A program made the translations under genes and the position numbers. Source: Pseudomonadales bacterium (GTDB lineage Bacteria; Pseudomonadota; Gammaproteobacteria; Pseudomonadales; Ketobacteraceae). Taken from it: a DNA stretch of 55,301 nt. The notes under the pieces were generated by a model. The model saw nothing but the letters and a program-made list of their open reading frames with translations. It did not search any database and was not told the DNA's origin. Below, one piece after another: positions 36,374-45,987 of the stretch (the stretch's first letter is position 1; the number at the start of each line of letters is the position of its first letter). The stretch is from contig PAPM01000003.1 of NCBI GenBank assembly GCA_002708905.1, forward strand, positions 94,447 to 149,747. Direction: 5' to 3'.

Positions 36374-37764
36374 TGACAAAAAAGCACCTTAGGAAGGGGC
36401 CTGTGACTAGTAAAGTTTTTGTACGCTTTATCAATGAAAAACAATGGGTTAGCCTGTGTTCCCGCTATCCGCACGAGGAGCCTGTAGAGGTTCCCGAAGA
36501 TATTTTTGTGGAGTGGGCCAGTGCTGAACTGGATGGCAGGGTGTCCGATTCCCAAATCGTACCGTTTGGTGAATTTGTGGACCAGTTGCACAACCGCTGG
36601 CCACATTCCTATCAATACGGTATTACCCTAATGGTTTCCGGTGCAAATGTGTTTACGGCTGAGGTGGCGATCCCCTCCAAGCAGACCCGCCATATTGCCC
36701 AAGCGTTACCCTACATGATCGAAGATCAAGTAGCTCAGGACGTGTCTCTGTTCCATTTGATTACCGGGGAACGGAATGGCGATGGTGAGCTCCCTGTGGT
36801 GGGCATTCCTGCGCTGCTGATTGAGTCAACCCGTGCACTGTTTACTGAACACGACCTGCCATTGGATTCCATTTTGCCGGATATGCTCTGCCTGCCCTTG
36901 CGGGAAAACGAGTGGAGCCTGATGTTCGACGGCAAGCATCTGCTGATCAAGCGCTCGGAAATGGACGGGCTTGCCATCGAGATGGATGCTGCTCCGGTTG
37001 TGCTGAATTCGGTGATGGAGCACTGGCAGAATAAGCCCCAGGTACTGAGAGTTTTGTTCTGTCTGGAGCACTTGAACGAAAACCTGAAGAATTGGATTCG
37101 TACCCAGATCTCCGGTCAGGTGGCTGATGCGGAGTTTGATATCGAGTACGACGAAGCCAACGCCAGCGATTTTCAATTACTGTGTGATCATGTGCACAGC
37201 CATTTTGGTGCCAAGAAGCCGAAGTTCGACTTCCTCCAGGGACGTTTTGCCAGCAGTGGTCGTAGAAAGCCTTCCTCATTTAATTGGAAACCGCTGGCGG
37301 CGATGGTGGCTCTGTTCGTTGTGAGTTATACGGCTTTCCTGCACACCCAAGCCTGGAAGATGAATCAGGAAGCGGAAGCCCTGGATCGCGAAACCAAACA
37401 GCTCTACAAGCAGTTATTTCCACGGGACAAGCGTATCGTCAATGTGAAGCGGCAGATGCAGCAGCATATCGACGATTTCCAAAGTGGCGCTTCAGGGCAA
37501 AGCTTCCTGGCGTTGCTGGCCCAGACCGGAGAACAGATTTACGATACCAATCGGGCAACCAACGATGCCATTTCGCCACGACGAGTGTCCTTTGACGAAG
37601 GGCAGGGGGATCTACGGATGGATTTGATGGTGAAGGATTTCAGCCAGCTGGAAGCTTTCAAAGGCAAGCTGCAAAAAGCGGAGTTGGGTGTTGAAACCAC
37701 TTCCGCCACCCAGGATAAAGAAGGGGTTAAGGCCCGCTTAAAAATACGGAGTGAACGTTCATGA
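36373..37764 (+). CDS. gspL: Type II secretion protein GspL
   Basis: This protein of up to 463 residues overlaps the gspK stop by one base. A GTG at 36403, preceded by AGGAAGG, is an alternative start. It has an actin-like cytoplasmic domain (about 15-270), one membrane helix (about 305-325, PLAAMVALFVVSYTAFL) and a periplasmic ferredoxin-like domain. GspL anchors GspE to the membrane and pairs with GspM, the next gene. Confidence 0.92.
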   Translation: MTKKHLRKGPVTSKVFVRFINEKQWVSLCSRYPHEEPVEVPEDIFVEWASAELDGRVSDSQIVPFGEFVDQLHNRWPHSYQYGITLMVSGANVFTAEVAIPSKQTRHIAQALPYMIEDQVAQDVSLFHLITGERNGDGELPVVGIPALLIESTRALFTEHDLPLDSILPDMLCLPLRENEWSLMFDGKHLLIKRSEMDGLAIEMDAAPVVLNSVMEHWQNKPQVLRVLFCLEHLNENLKNWIRTQISGQVADAEFDIEYDEANASDFQLLCDHVHSHFGAKKPKFDFLQGRFASSGRRKPSSFNWKPLAAMVALFVVSYTAFLHTQAWKMNQEAEALDRETKQLYKQLFPRDKRIVNVKRQMQQHIDDFQSGASGQSFLALLAQTGEQIYDTNRATNDAISPRRVSFDEGQGDLRMDLMVKDFSQLEAFKGKLQKAELGVETTSATQDKEGVKARLKIRSERS

Positions 37765-38273
37765 CAACTCCATTGCAAAACCTGCAAAACAGTCTGGACC
37801 CGCTGCGTCGGCGTTATGACAGTTTATCCAACTCCGAACGGTTGGTGGTTAACGGCGTGGGCGTTCTGGTTCTACTGGTGCTGTTGTTCCTGCTGTTGAT
37901 TCTGCCGGCGCAGCGTGCAGTGGATAAGGCGGAAATGACATTGATGGGTAAACAGAATCTGCTGTCCTGGATGAAGGATAATGAACAGGTTGCTCGCATG
38001 GCTGCCAAAGGTGGTGGAGGTCGGTCCCAGTCGGATCAGCCGTTGCAGAGCATCGTTACGTCCACTGCGCCTGCACTGGGAATCAACGTCAAGCGAATTG
38101 AGCCGGAATCCGATGAAAAATTACGGGTTTGGCTGGAGAAAGTTTCCTTCGACAAAACCATGCGCTGGTTGCATCAGATCGAAACCCGCTACGGAGTGCG
38201 TATTGCAAACGTATCTATCGATGCCGAGCGGGATCAAGGTCTGGTAACCGCAAAACTGGTGCTGCAGAAGTAA
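37761..38273 (+). CDS. gspM: Type II secretion protein GspM
   Basis: This 170-residue protein overlaps gspL by four bases. A short cytoplasmic tail with LRRRYDSLSNSERLVV is followed by one membrane helix (about 30-52) and a small periplasmic domain. This is the usual bitopic GspM layout and size. The next gene starts directly after its stop. Confidence 0.93.
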   Translation: MTTPLQNLQNSLDPLRRRYDSLSNSERLVVNGVGVLVLLVLLFLLLILPAQRAVDKAEMTLMGKQNLLSWMKDNEQVARMAAKGGGGRSQSDQPLQSIVTSTAPALGINVKRIEPESDEKLRVWLEKVSFDKTMRWLHQIETRYGVRIANVSIDAERDQGLVTAKLVLQK

Positions 38274-39995
38274 ATGTACGAAGCGTTCTTTCATTTACGG
38301 GAAACACCGTTTTCAATCGCTCCCAATCCTCATTACCTCTACATGAGCCAGCAGCACAACGAGGCGCTGGCTCATTTGGTATACGGTGTTGGAAGAGACG
38401 GTGGTTTTGTGCTTTTGACCGGCGAAGTGGGGACGGGTAAAACCACGGTTTGCCGTTGTTTCCTGGAGCAGGTTCCAGAAGATACCGATGTCGCGTTTGT
38501 TCTAAACCCCAAGCTGCAAGTCGAGGAACTGCTGGCCACCATATGTGATGAGCTTTCCATTCCTTATATTGGCGATACGATTTCTATTAAGGACTACATC
38601 GATTGCATCAATAATTTTCTGTTAAAGCAGCACTCGAAAGGGCGTCATACGGTTTTGATTATTGATGAAGCACAAAACTTGAGTTCTGACGTCCTTGAAC
38701 AGATTCGCTTGTTGACTAACCTCGAAACCCACGAAAAGAAACTACTGCAGATCATCCTGTTGGGACAACCTGAACTGCAGGAAATGTTTCGCCAGCCGGA
38801 GTTGCGTCAGTTATCCCAGCGGGTGACAGCGCGGTTTCACCTGAACGCGTTGGCCGAGGAAGAGGTCGGCCCTTATGTTTATCACCGACTGTCGGTTTCA
38901 GGTGCTGTAGACCCCAGGGCAATGTTCCCGGCTGCGACCATTAAAAAATTGTACCAGATTTCCAAGGGCATTCCCCGAATCATCAACCTGGTGTGTGATC
39001 GCGCCATGCTGGGAGCCTATGCCAAGGAAACCCGGGTAGTGGACGCATCTATTCTGGGTAATGCGGCAAAAGAAGTACTGGGTTACAAAGTTTATACGCC
39101 AGCTCCTGCCATTACGCGCCATAAATGGATACCTGCGGTGATGGGAGGAGGCATCAGCCTGCTGTTGATCGCGATCATTGGCGTTTCCTATTGGCTGGGG
39201 CTCACTCGACATGATGACACTACAATGATATCGAACAGTGCGAATGTTGATAAAACAGAATCCGTCGCCAACGTAGACCCGGTACCTCCCTCCATTGCAC
39301 CGCCGCCACCGCCGGTAGTACTGGACACACCCGCAAAACCCGCAACACCTGTGGAGCCAAATTCGCTGACGCTGGCCCAATTGTTTGAACTGGCGTCGCA
39401 CACCCAGGACGCTGAAGCTTACGAGGATCTATTCACCGCCTGGGGTATTCAGTATTCACCCACGGAAAACGGCATGGCCTGCCAATATGCCGAAACCATG
39501 GGGCTCGCCTGCTTGAGCAAACTGGGCAGTCTGGGTTCGATCAAGCATTATGGCTTGCCGGTGATCGTGAGGTTATTCGGCGCTGACGGCACTGAAAAAT
39601 ATGTAGTGATTCGCAAGCTGGAGGATCAGTACGCCGAAATTTATCTGGGTGGCGAAGTCCAGCGGGTGGATATTGCTGATTTGGACAATTACTGGCGGGG
39701 CCATTATTCCCTGCTGTGGAAGAAACCACCTTCCTATCACGGGCCCATGCATCCCGGCACCATTGCCCCTTTATCAAAGTGGTTGGCCTATCATCTGGAT
39801 GTTTGGGAAAACAAACCGGCGCCATCTGCGGGCCGTTCAACCTACGATCCTGAGTTGGTGGAGCGGGTGAAGCAGTTTCAACGGACTGTGGGTGAAGTGG
39901 ACGATGGTGTGGTCGGCACAGGAACGTTGATTCAGTTATCGAGACGGGTCGATGACTCAATTCCGCTATTGGATCCTATCAAGGGGGGCTCCTGA
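38274..39995 (+). CDS. gspA: GspA/ExeA-type ATPase with peptidoglycan-binding domain
   Basis: This 573-residue protein has a cytoplasmic AAA ATPase (Walker A GEVGTGKTT near residue 50, Walker B VLIIDEAQNL near 125), one membrane helix (about 283-303), a Pro-rich periplasmic linker and a C-terminal region with a peptidoglycan-binding motif (YDPELVERVKQFQR, then VDDGVVGTGT). ExeA/GspA with GspB helps insert the secretin through peptidoglycan. The next gene is gspB, overlapping by one base, which favours this call over the related exosortase-locus ATPase. Confidence 0.92.
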   Translation: MYEAFFHLRETPFSIAPNPHYLYMSQQHNEALAHLVYGVGRDGGFVLLTGEVGTGKTTVCRCFLEQVPEDTDVAFVLNPKLQVEELLATICDELSIPYIGDTISIKDYIDCINNFLLKQHSKGRHTVLIIDEAQNLSSDVLEQIRLLTNLETHEKKLLQIILLGQPELQEMFRQPELRQLSQRVTARFHLNALAEEEVGPYVYHRLSVSGAVDPRAMFPAATIKKLYQISKGIPRIINLVCDRAMLGAYAKETRVVDASILGNAAKEVLGYKVYTPAPAITRHKWIPAVMGGGISLLLIAIIGVSYWLGLTRHDDTTMISNSANVDKTESVANVDPVPPSIAPPPPPVVLDTPAKPATPVEPNSLTLAQLFELASHTQDAEAYEDLFTAWGIQYSPTENGMACQYAETMGLACLSKLGSLGSIKHYGLPVIVRLFGADGTEKYVVIRKLEDQYAEIYLGGEVQRVDIADLDNYWRGHYSLLWKKPPSYHGPMHPGTIAPLSKWLAYHLDVWENKPAPSAGRSTYDPELVERVKQFQRTVGEVDDGVVGTGTLIQLSRRVDDSIPLLDPIKGGS

Positions 39996-40693
39996 TGTCT
40001 TACATTCTGGATGCCTTGAGAAAGTCCGAGCAGGAGCGCCAGCGAGGTAAGGTCCCTGATATCCACGGAGCGGTTTCTGATACGGCAGATGCAAAAAGCA
40101 AGGCCAATCTGTGGCCCATAATTACCGTTGCCGTGATTATTTTAAATGTTGGTATTCTCGGTTACTTTTGGCTGGCCAGGCCGGATAGTGATACACCAAG
40201 TGCCCCCCTGCAAAGTGCTCCCCTGCAAAGTGCTCCCATACAAACCCCAGCTGTCGACCAGCCCAAACAGCAGGTAAAAAACACCAGTGCTGAGCTGCCA
40301 AAATCTGCCCCGGTGGCGGCCTATTCACCACCTAAGGAGGCTGCTCGTCCGGTTCAAGCGGCCCCCACAACAATTCAGCCGCAGCCCGCCCCTGATTTTG
40401 ATGACTCCGATGTTTCCCCAGTTGAGCAGCCCTTACCCAACATTGGCTATATGCCTCAACTGGAGGAGTTGCCGGCCTATGAACGTGACGGCATCCCGGA
40501 CATGACGTTCTCATCGCACATGTATTCCAGCATGCCCAGATTCCGCTCCATTATCATCAATGGCAAGCGCCTGAAAGAGGGCCAGTATCTGAATCAGGAA
40601 CTTCAGGTAAGGGAGATCACGGAAAGTGGTGTGATTATGAGCTATGGCAGTACCCTGTTTGAAGTGGACGTATTGGGACGTTGGGCACAATAA
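39995..40693 (+). CDS. gspB: Type II secretion assembly protein GspB
   Basis: This 232-residue protein begins MSYILDALRKSEQERQRG, the conserved GspB start. It then has one membrane helix (about 36-55), a Pro/Ala/Gln-rich linker containing three tandem five-residue repeats, and a C-terminal T2SSB domain (SIIINGKRLKEGQYL to LFEVDVLGRW). With GspA it couples secretin assembly to peptidoglycan. It closes the operon. Confidence 0.93.
   Translation: MSYILDALRKSEQERQRGKVPDIHGAVSDTADAKSKANLWPIITVAVIILNVGILGYFWLARPDSDTPSAPLQSAPLQSAPIQTPAVDQPKQQVKNTSAELPKSAPVAAYSPPKEAARPVQAAPTTIQPQPAPDFDDSDVSPVEQPLPNIGYMPQLEELPAYERDGIPDMTFSSHMYSSMPRFRSIIINGKRLKEGQYLNQELQVREITESGVIMSYGSTLFEVDVLGRWAQ
40199..40243 (+). 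repeat. Three tandem 15-bp repeats inside gspB
   Basis: Units at 40199-40213, 40214-40228 and 40229-40243 differ by one to three bases and encode SAPLQ, SAPLQ and SAPIQ in the periplasmic linker. In-frame slippage here would change the linker length without breaking the gene. Confidence 0.8.
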
Positions 40694-40768
40694 GGCATTA
40701 AAATTAAGGAAGAAAATCCTATCCTCGACTACGCTTTAGAGAAAGTCAGGCCTAGATTGAGGTGTGAA

Positions 40769-41137
40769 ATGGCAGCCAAGGAAAAAGCCGTTGAGGATAA
40801 TAAGCGCAGCGTTCCACGACGCCATCTCATTTATTATTTAAGGGTTTTCGATGTCGAAACTAATTCGCTTTTGGGCAATTTAGTGGACATCAGCACCAAG
40901 GGCATTATGGTCGTGTCTGACAGGCACGTTGAACCGGGAAAGCTCTACAAGCTCAAAATGGTATTGCCCGATACAGTCGATGGTCGTAAGGAAGTGGAGT
41001 TTGACGCTGAAAGCCGTTGGTGTCAGCATGATGCCAATGATCTTTTTTATGACACAGGGTTCGAACTGATGGATCCGCAACCGGAGTTTCTGGACGCTGT
41101 GGACCGCCTGGTGGAGGACTGTTTATTCAAAGAATAA
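40769..41137 (+). CDS. PilZ domain c-di-GMP-binding protein
   Basis: From the ATG at 40769 the product is 122 residues; a TTG at 40757 is also in frame. The binding motifs are an Arg pair in SVPRRHLIYYLRV (about 14-26) and DISTKG (about 40-45), the (D/N)xSxxG element. It is a stand-alone single-domain PilZ receptor, 75 bases after gspB. It could connect the c-di-GMP enzymes at 1-4888 to envelope functions, but no target is evident. Confidence 0.88.
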   Translation: MAAKEKAVEDNKRSVPRRHLIYYLRVFDVETNSLLGNLVDISTKGIMVVSDRHVEPGKLYKLKMVLPDTVDGRKEVEFDAESRWCQHDANDLFYDTGFELMDPQPEFLDAVDRLVEDCLFKE

Positions 41138-41168
41138 CAAGCACCACAGCGATGTGTCCGGAGGCAGG

Positions 41169-42455
41169 ATGAATATGAGCGCCCTGGATGTCATTAAAGC
41201 CAACCTTAATGTCGCAAGAACGCTGATCATTGACGGACGTGATCGTTACATTGGCGTTACCCGAACTGCCCTCAATATCGAGCAGATCTATCGAAACTAC
41301 CGCTCCAGGGCAAGACTACTTTCCGCCGTTGAAGCAGAAAAGCTGCTACGCCAGGCGCACCGGGAAAGTTCAGAGCAGATATGTCAGTTATGCCGGGAAA
41401 ACGGTGCGATATGGGTGAAGTTTGCCCAGTTCCTCAGTTGTCGACCGGATTTACTCCCACTGGAATACATCACCTCTTTGCAACGGCTGCAAAATGATGC
41501 AAATCCTGCTCGATTTGAAGATATTCACCCCATTATTCTGGCCAATTGGGGGCAGGACTGGGATCGTCAGTTTTCCAGTTTTAACGTACACCCAATTGCC
41601 ACGGCATCGGTGGCCCAGGTACATCGGGCTACTTTGTTGAATGGTAAGGAAGTGGCCATCAAATTTCAGCTTCCCACTGCCAAATCGCTGTTTGAGCAGG
41701 ATTCATTGGTGTTCACCACACTGGCCAAAGCACTCAGACCCCTGGTGAGGGAGTTTGATGTCCGCCAGGTTATTCAGCAACTGATCAACATGACTTTAGA
41801 AGAACTGGACTTCAGGCGGGAGGCGCGCAATCTTAAGGATTTCCGTGCACAAGTTCATCTGCCCGGCATTATCATGCCGGAGTTGTTTGAAAGCCTGAGT
41901 TCCGAGCGTGTGATGGTGACCTCCTGGGTGGAGGGATTGCGCCTGAGTGATTATCTGGACCAGAATCCCGAGCGGGCCAAACCCCTGCTGCAGAGGCTGC
42001 TGGCCAGTTATATCCACCAAATCACGCAATTGGGCGTATATCACGCCGATCCTCATCCCGGCAATTTCCTCATCACTGAGGACGAACAGATAGCCATCCT
42101 GGACTACGGCGCAATCGCTCACCTGTCCCAGGAACAGAGGCTACAGTACACCAACTTGCTGATGGGGCTGATGGGGTTCTCGTCGGTTAAACTGGGTGAA
42201 TTATTCCGGCTGGCGGGCTTCAGATGTGATCGGGATGAAACTCTTGAGGAGATTTCAGATTATGTCGTGGGGGACAATCTTGCCGGGTTGTCCATAGCGG
42301 ACAGGTTGAGTGATTCTTTGGATAAATTAAGGAAAAACAAGGTTATAATGCCTGACTCATTTGTTGCGATGGCAAGGGTTATTATCACGATTGGTGGTTT
42401 CATGACCCACTACGACGTGGACTTCGAGTTCGATCCAGCCTCGGTCGCCGCCTAG
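41169..42455 (+). CDS. ABC1/UbiB-family atypical kinase
   Basis: The ATG at 41169 follows GGAGG closely; an ATG at 41175 has better spacing. The 428-residue protein has KFAQFLSCRPDLLP (the KxGQ motif with Ala), the Ala-rich loop TASVAQVHRA, the lysine in VAIKFQ, HADPHPGNFL and DYG in place of DFG. UbiB/COQ8 proteins are ATPases supporting ubiquinone synthesis or lipid homeostasis. It lacks the two C-terminal membrane helices of true UbiB, so it is a paralogue of unknown target. Confidence 0.87.
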   Translation: MNMSALDVIKANLNVARTLIIDGRDRYIGVTRTALNIEQIYRNYRSRARLLSAVEAEKLLRQAHRESSEQICQLCRENGAIWVKFAQFLSCRPDLLPLEYITSLQRLQNDANPARFEDIHPIILANWGQDWDRQFSSFNVHPIATASVAQVHRATLLNGKEVAIKFQLPTAKSLFEQDSLVFTTLAKALRPLVREFDVRQVIQQLINMTLEELDFRREARNLKDFRAQVHLPGIIMPELFESLSSERVMVTSWVEGLRLSDYLDQNPERAKPLLQRLLASYIHQITQLGVYHADPHPGNFLITEDEQIAILDYGAIAHLSQEQRLQYTNLLMGLMGFSSVKLGELFRLAGFRCDRDETLEEISDYVVGDNLAGLSIADRLSDSLDKLRKNKVIMPDSFVAMARVIITIGGFMTHYDVDFEFDPASVAA

Positions 42456-42595
42456 TCGCAATTGCATAATACTTTCTTACACTGGTACAACAAATTGGAA
42501 TTGTTCCCCAGCTTTCCAGGCAGTAAGATAATCATCATATTAATAACTAAATAAAAAACACGAATACACTTTGTAAGACCCCAGGGGGGAACCCG

Positions 42596-43789
42596 GTGCT
42601 TTCTCGCAGTTTGTTTTGTATCGTTCTACTGTCATTGCTCGCCACTTCGCAGTCCAATGCCGCTGTCACTGAAGTCGTCACTGAAATTGTTTTCAAGGAA
42701 ACCATCCCTGAGCTCATGCTGAATGGTGAATCCTGGAAGTTCTCCAATGGCGATGTCTACACCGGCATGTGGCTGCACAATAAACCTCATGGCAAGGGGG
42801 TTTACCAGCGCTTTAACGGCGATGTGTATAACGGTGAATTCCGCAACGGCTATATGCAGGGTGTCGGGTCCTACAAGTTTGCAAATGGCGATCTGTATAC
42901 GGGGGGCTGGGAAAAAGGGCTGACCAACGGGCAGGGTGTATTGCAGTATCAAAACGGTAACCGCTATGTGGGTGGTTGGCAAAGCGGGCTTCGGCACGGC
43001 AAGGGTAAGCTCTATTATCGAAGTGGCTCTGTATATGAAGGATACTGGAGCCAGGATGAGAAAGAAGGCAAGGGCCTCATGAGCTATCGCAATGGCGAGC
43101 GCTACATTGGCGATTACAAGAACAACAGTCCCCACGGACACGGCATCAAGACTGAAGCGGACGGCAGCAGTTATCGTGGAACCTTTTCCAAAGGTCTGAA
43201 GCATGGGGTCGGTGAGTGCAGTATGGAAGGCGGCGTGATTCATGTTTGTCTGTTTGATAAAGGCCGTGAGATTCGCGATCGAACCAAGTTGGAATTGGCC
43301 AAGGCCTACTACGAAAAACATCAGCCCAAGTACGAGTTTAAGGGGGGCATTGCCTACCACCTGCAGGATGAATTCACCAAGGCTCGTTATTATGTGACCA
43401 CCGAAAATGTCTGGTGGGAAAAGACCGTTGCGCTACTGGAAACCCAGTTGCGTATTCGCAGTGAAGACGATGATCAATTTTTGTATTTGATTGTGAATCG
43501 CTACACTGGGCCGGGTGTTTACCATCTAAGAAAAGGGGAGATTATGGCGTCCTCCCTTGATGGTACGTCGATTGAACTTCCCGAAGACATTGTGGCTCGC
43601 CTTGAAATCAAAGCCGACGAGCATGGTGAAATCCATGGAGTGTTCAGTATCCCCCAGTTAGCTCATACTGAAACCAACAAGTTGTACAAAATTTTCGATG
43701 GACAGTTTGAGGCTAAATCAACGCCTCCCAAGGATGCGGACGAGAACGAACACTTGGATTTCCTGGTTAAGAATCGCGAAAAGAGCTAA
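42596..43789 (+). CDS. Secreted MORN-repeat protein
   Basis: This 397-residue protein starts with GTG after an AGGGGGGA site. A signal peptide (about 1-22) precedes seven consecutive MORN repeats (about 44-215), each of the type NGDVYTGMW...HGKGVY. The C-terminal 180 residues have no motif I recognise. MORN repeats form an elongated beta-surface that binds lipids or proteins. Here they lie outside the cytoplasm. The upstream 140 bases contain a GGAA-TTG-TTCC dyad but no clear promoter. Confidence 0.85.
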   Translation: MLSRSLFCIVLLSLLATSQSNAAVTEVVTEIVFKETIPELMLNGESWKFSNGDVYTGMWLHNKPHGKGVYQRFNGDVYNGEFRNGYMQGVGSYKFANGDLYTGGWEKGLTNGQGVLQYQNGNRYVGGWQSGLRHGKGKLYYRSGSVYEGYWSQDEKEGKGLMSYRNGERYIGDYKNNSPHGHGIKTEADGSSYRGTFSKGLKHGVGECSMEGGVIHVCLFDKGREIRDRTKLELAKAYYEKHQPKYEFKGGIAYHLQDEFTKARYYVTTENVWWEKTVALLETQLRIRSEDDDQFLYLIVNRYTGPGVYHLRKGEIMASSLDGTSIELPEDIVARLEIKADEHGEIHGVFSIPQLAHTETNKLYKIFDGQFEAKSTPPKDADENEHLDFLVKNREKS

Positions 43790-44493
43790 CGCAGCCAGGT
43801 CACGATAAACGGCAGTAGTAATGCGGTCATGACGCCGGTGATGCTCATGGCCAAAGCCGAAAAAGCCCCACATTCTTCACTTTCTTCCAGCGCCCTTGCT
43901 GTACCCAGAGCGTGGGCGGTTAATCCCATTGTAAAACCTTTCACACCCTGATCCTTGATTCCCATCCGATTCATTAGCGGTATTCCGATCATTGCCCCAA
44001 CGGCTCCAGTCAATAGCACAAACATCGCACTCAACGCCGGAATGCCCCCAATCTGCTCGGTTACAATCATGGCGATGGGCGTAGTAATAGATTTTGTGGG
44101 CATGGAAAGCAGAGTTTTCATGTTGGCGTCCATTATCCATAAAATTCCGACCGCTATGGAAACCGTCAATGTTCCTCCTGCCAGTACCGTAAGAAAAATG
44201 GGCAGCAGGAGCGCGCGGATACGCTTCGCATTCTGAAAAAGCGGTATCGCCAGAGCGACCGTTGCCGGTCCCAGCATTGCGTGTAAAAGGTAGGATGAAT
44301 CGTAATAGGTGTCGTAGGGGACCTGCAGCACCATCACAGCACCGATAACCACTGTCATCCCAATGACTACCGGTTGCAGTACCGGGTGGCGATTGCTTTT
44401 TTGGTACAGCCGTTGCCCCAGATAGAATGCGGCCACAGTAATGAGCACGCCAAACAACGGGAAATTGATAATGATGGATAACAGCTGATTCAT
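43786..44493 (-). CDS. lrgB: LrgB/CidB-family membrane protein
   Basis: This 235-residue protein has about six to eight hydrophobic segments and typical stretches LLSMPTKSITTPIAM, MGLTAHALGTARALE and a terminal alternation of hydrophobic residues. LrgB acts with the holin-like LrgA in murein hydrolase control or in transport of small acids such as pyruvate or glycolate. It overlaps lrgA by four bases. Its stop overlaps the convergent MORN gene. Confidence 0.92.
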   Translation of the reverse strand: MNQLLSIIINFPLFGVLITVAAFYLGQRLYQKSNRHPVLQPVVIGMTVVIGAVMVLQVPYDTYYDSSYLLHAMLGPATVALAIPLFQNAKRIRALLLPIFLTVLAGGTLTVSIAVGILWIMDANMKTLLSMPTKSITTPIAMIVTEQIGGIPALSAMFVLLTGAVGAMIGIPLMNRMGIKDQGVKGFTMGLTAHALGTARALEESEECGAFSALAMSITGVMTALLLPFIVTWLR

Positions 44494-44840
44494 GATTCGT
44501 TGTTGAAAATGCGGGCGAAGAACGAAAATATATAGGGCGTCATCAGGATTGTCACAGTCAGACTGACCATTAAAGCAATGGCGATGGCCACACCATCTTG
44601 TTTTAGTAGCGCACCGTGTTCAATGATACCAGCACTGGCCGGTATCAAAAACAGCGGCAGTAATGGGAGTAATACAGAAGCGACTTTCACCAGTGGCTCC
44701 GGTATATGGCCTCTGATCAGCAGGAATCCGAACAAGTAGACGAGGCCCATCACGGGAGAAGGTATGGGTATTCCCAAGAGAACTACGGTTATGTGACCGA
44801 ATAACTGAAACAAGAAAAGGTATAACAATCCAACGAGCAT
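44490..44840 (-). CDS. lrgA: LrgA/CidA-family holin-like protein
   Basis: This 116-residue protein has four membrane segments and the family signature PIPSPVMGLVYLFGFLL near residue 25, followed by FLIPASAGII. It is translated together with lrgB. Family members are membrane-pore or transporter subunits. Confidence 0.92.
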   Translation of the reverse strand: MLVGLLYLFLFQLFGHITVVLLGIPIPSPVMGLVYLFGFLLIRGHIPEPLVKVASVLLPLLPLFLIPASAGIIEHGALLKQDGVAIAIALMVSLTVTILMTPYIFSFFARIFNNES

Positions 44841-44885
44841 GGTTTACCAGCCATCAGGAAGCCAAAAATTACAGCGCTAAGGGTA

Positions 44886-45911
44886 TCATAACTTGGTTAC
44901 GGGCTGGTTAGATGTTTGCCATTCAAGTGCTTGTCTAATGCCCTCAAGGGATGAGACTTTAGTTGACCAGTTAAGCTCTTCAGCGGCCCTTTGGGTGGAG
45001 AACCTGAATCGATTGCCAAAGGCTTTTACATCAGTGGTGGATAAAAGCGGGGAGGGCAGCAGTCGATAGCGCGCAAGTGTCTGTGTCGTTTTGGCAACGA
45101 ACATCATGAGAGAGTAAGGCAAATGTACTTGTTTGATTGCGTGCCCTTGATGCTTTGCGATAATCCCAAACAAATCCATTGGGGTTATGCCTGTTGCCGG
45201 GTCAAGCAGCAGATAGTCCCGGTTATGGGCTGATGGGGTCCTGATGATGGTGTCGATTCCGGCTATCAGGTCATCAATATGGACGAAATAGATTTCCATC
45301 GGTTCATCCCGATGCCAGGTGAAGACAATACCACTGCTCACCATATCCATCACGGCGGGGAAAAACTGCCGGTCACCGGGACCATAGACCCACCCCGGAT
45401 AAACGATGGATATCTTCAGGCCTCCCTGACCACGTAGGGACTTTGCGAACCTCGCTGCTTCAATTTTGGTATCTGCATAGGGTTCGGACCATGGTCGGTA
45501 AGGTGAGTCCTCTGAGAGTATCTTGCCCGAACCAGGGATACCGAATACATCGGAGGTGCTGAGCAAGGTAAGGTGTGGTACTCCTTGGTTAGTACAGGCT
45601 CGACAAAGGGTTTGCGTGCCGAGAACATTCACCCGGTGAAAATGCGCCCAGGGGGCCGTGGAGTTCAGTAAACCAGCGGAATGTATAACCTCATCGCAAC
45701 CGGCCACTGCGGAGCGGATTTGCTCTTCATCACAGATATCCGCTTCGATTAATTGTGGCTTTCCAAAGCCCCGTAACCAGCCAAGAATGTCGTCTTTTCC
45801 TGGATGATCCGGGAGGTCCAGCAGGCGTACCTTGACCCCGCTTGAAAGGAAATGTGCTGCCAGTCTACTGCCCACAAAACCAAAGGAACCAGTTATAAGT
45901 ATCTGTTTCAT
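44886..45911 (-). CDS. NAD(P)-dependent epimerase/dehydratase (extended SDR)
   Basis: The ATG at 45911 gives 341 residues; the frame continues upstream to 45953 but the Rossmann strand begins directly after 45911 (MKQILITGSFGFVGSRLA). The family has ADICDEEQI, STSDVFG and YADTKIEAARF, the last giving the YxxxK catalytic pair. The substrate is unknown; candidates are nucleotide sugars or 3-beta-hydroxysteroid/dihydroflavonol-type compounds. It stands alone, downstream of a perfect CRP-type site. Confidence 0.82.
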   Translation of the reverse strand: MKQILITGSFGFVGSRLAAHFLSSGVKVRLLDLPDHPGKDDILGWLRGFGKPQLIEADICDEEQIRSAVAGCDEVIHSAGLLNSTAPWAHFHRVNVLGTQTLCRACTNQGVPHLTLLSTSDVFGIPGSGKILSEDSPYRPWSEPYADTKIEAARFAKSLRGQGGLKISIVYPGWVYGPGDRQFFPAVMDMVSSGIVFTWHRDEPMEIYFVHIDDLIAGIDTIIRTPSAHNRDYLLLDPATGITPMDLFGIIAKHQGHAIKQVHLPYSLMMFVAKTTQTLARYRLLPSPLLSTTDVKAFGNRFRFSTQRAAEELNWSTKVSSLEGIRQALEWQTSNQPVTKL

Positions 45912-45987
45912 TTCTTGACGAATAAACAATGTTAAGTGGGACAATGGTACCATTAATCAAATTTATTAAGGCGAATGTGGACTAAAA

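Noticed and set aside
38274-39995. The ATPase as the exosortase-locus ATPase of a PEP-CTERM EPS cluster
   Set aside because: The N-terminal ATPase is similar, but the C-terminal peptidoglycan-binding region and the directly following gspB identify it as GspA/ExeA.
40199-40243. Possible CRISPR or regulatory repeat array
   Set aside because: The units are 15 bases, directly adjacent without spacers, and in frame within the gspB linker.
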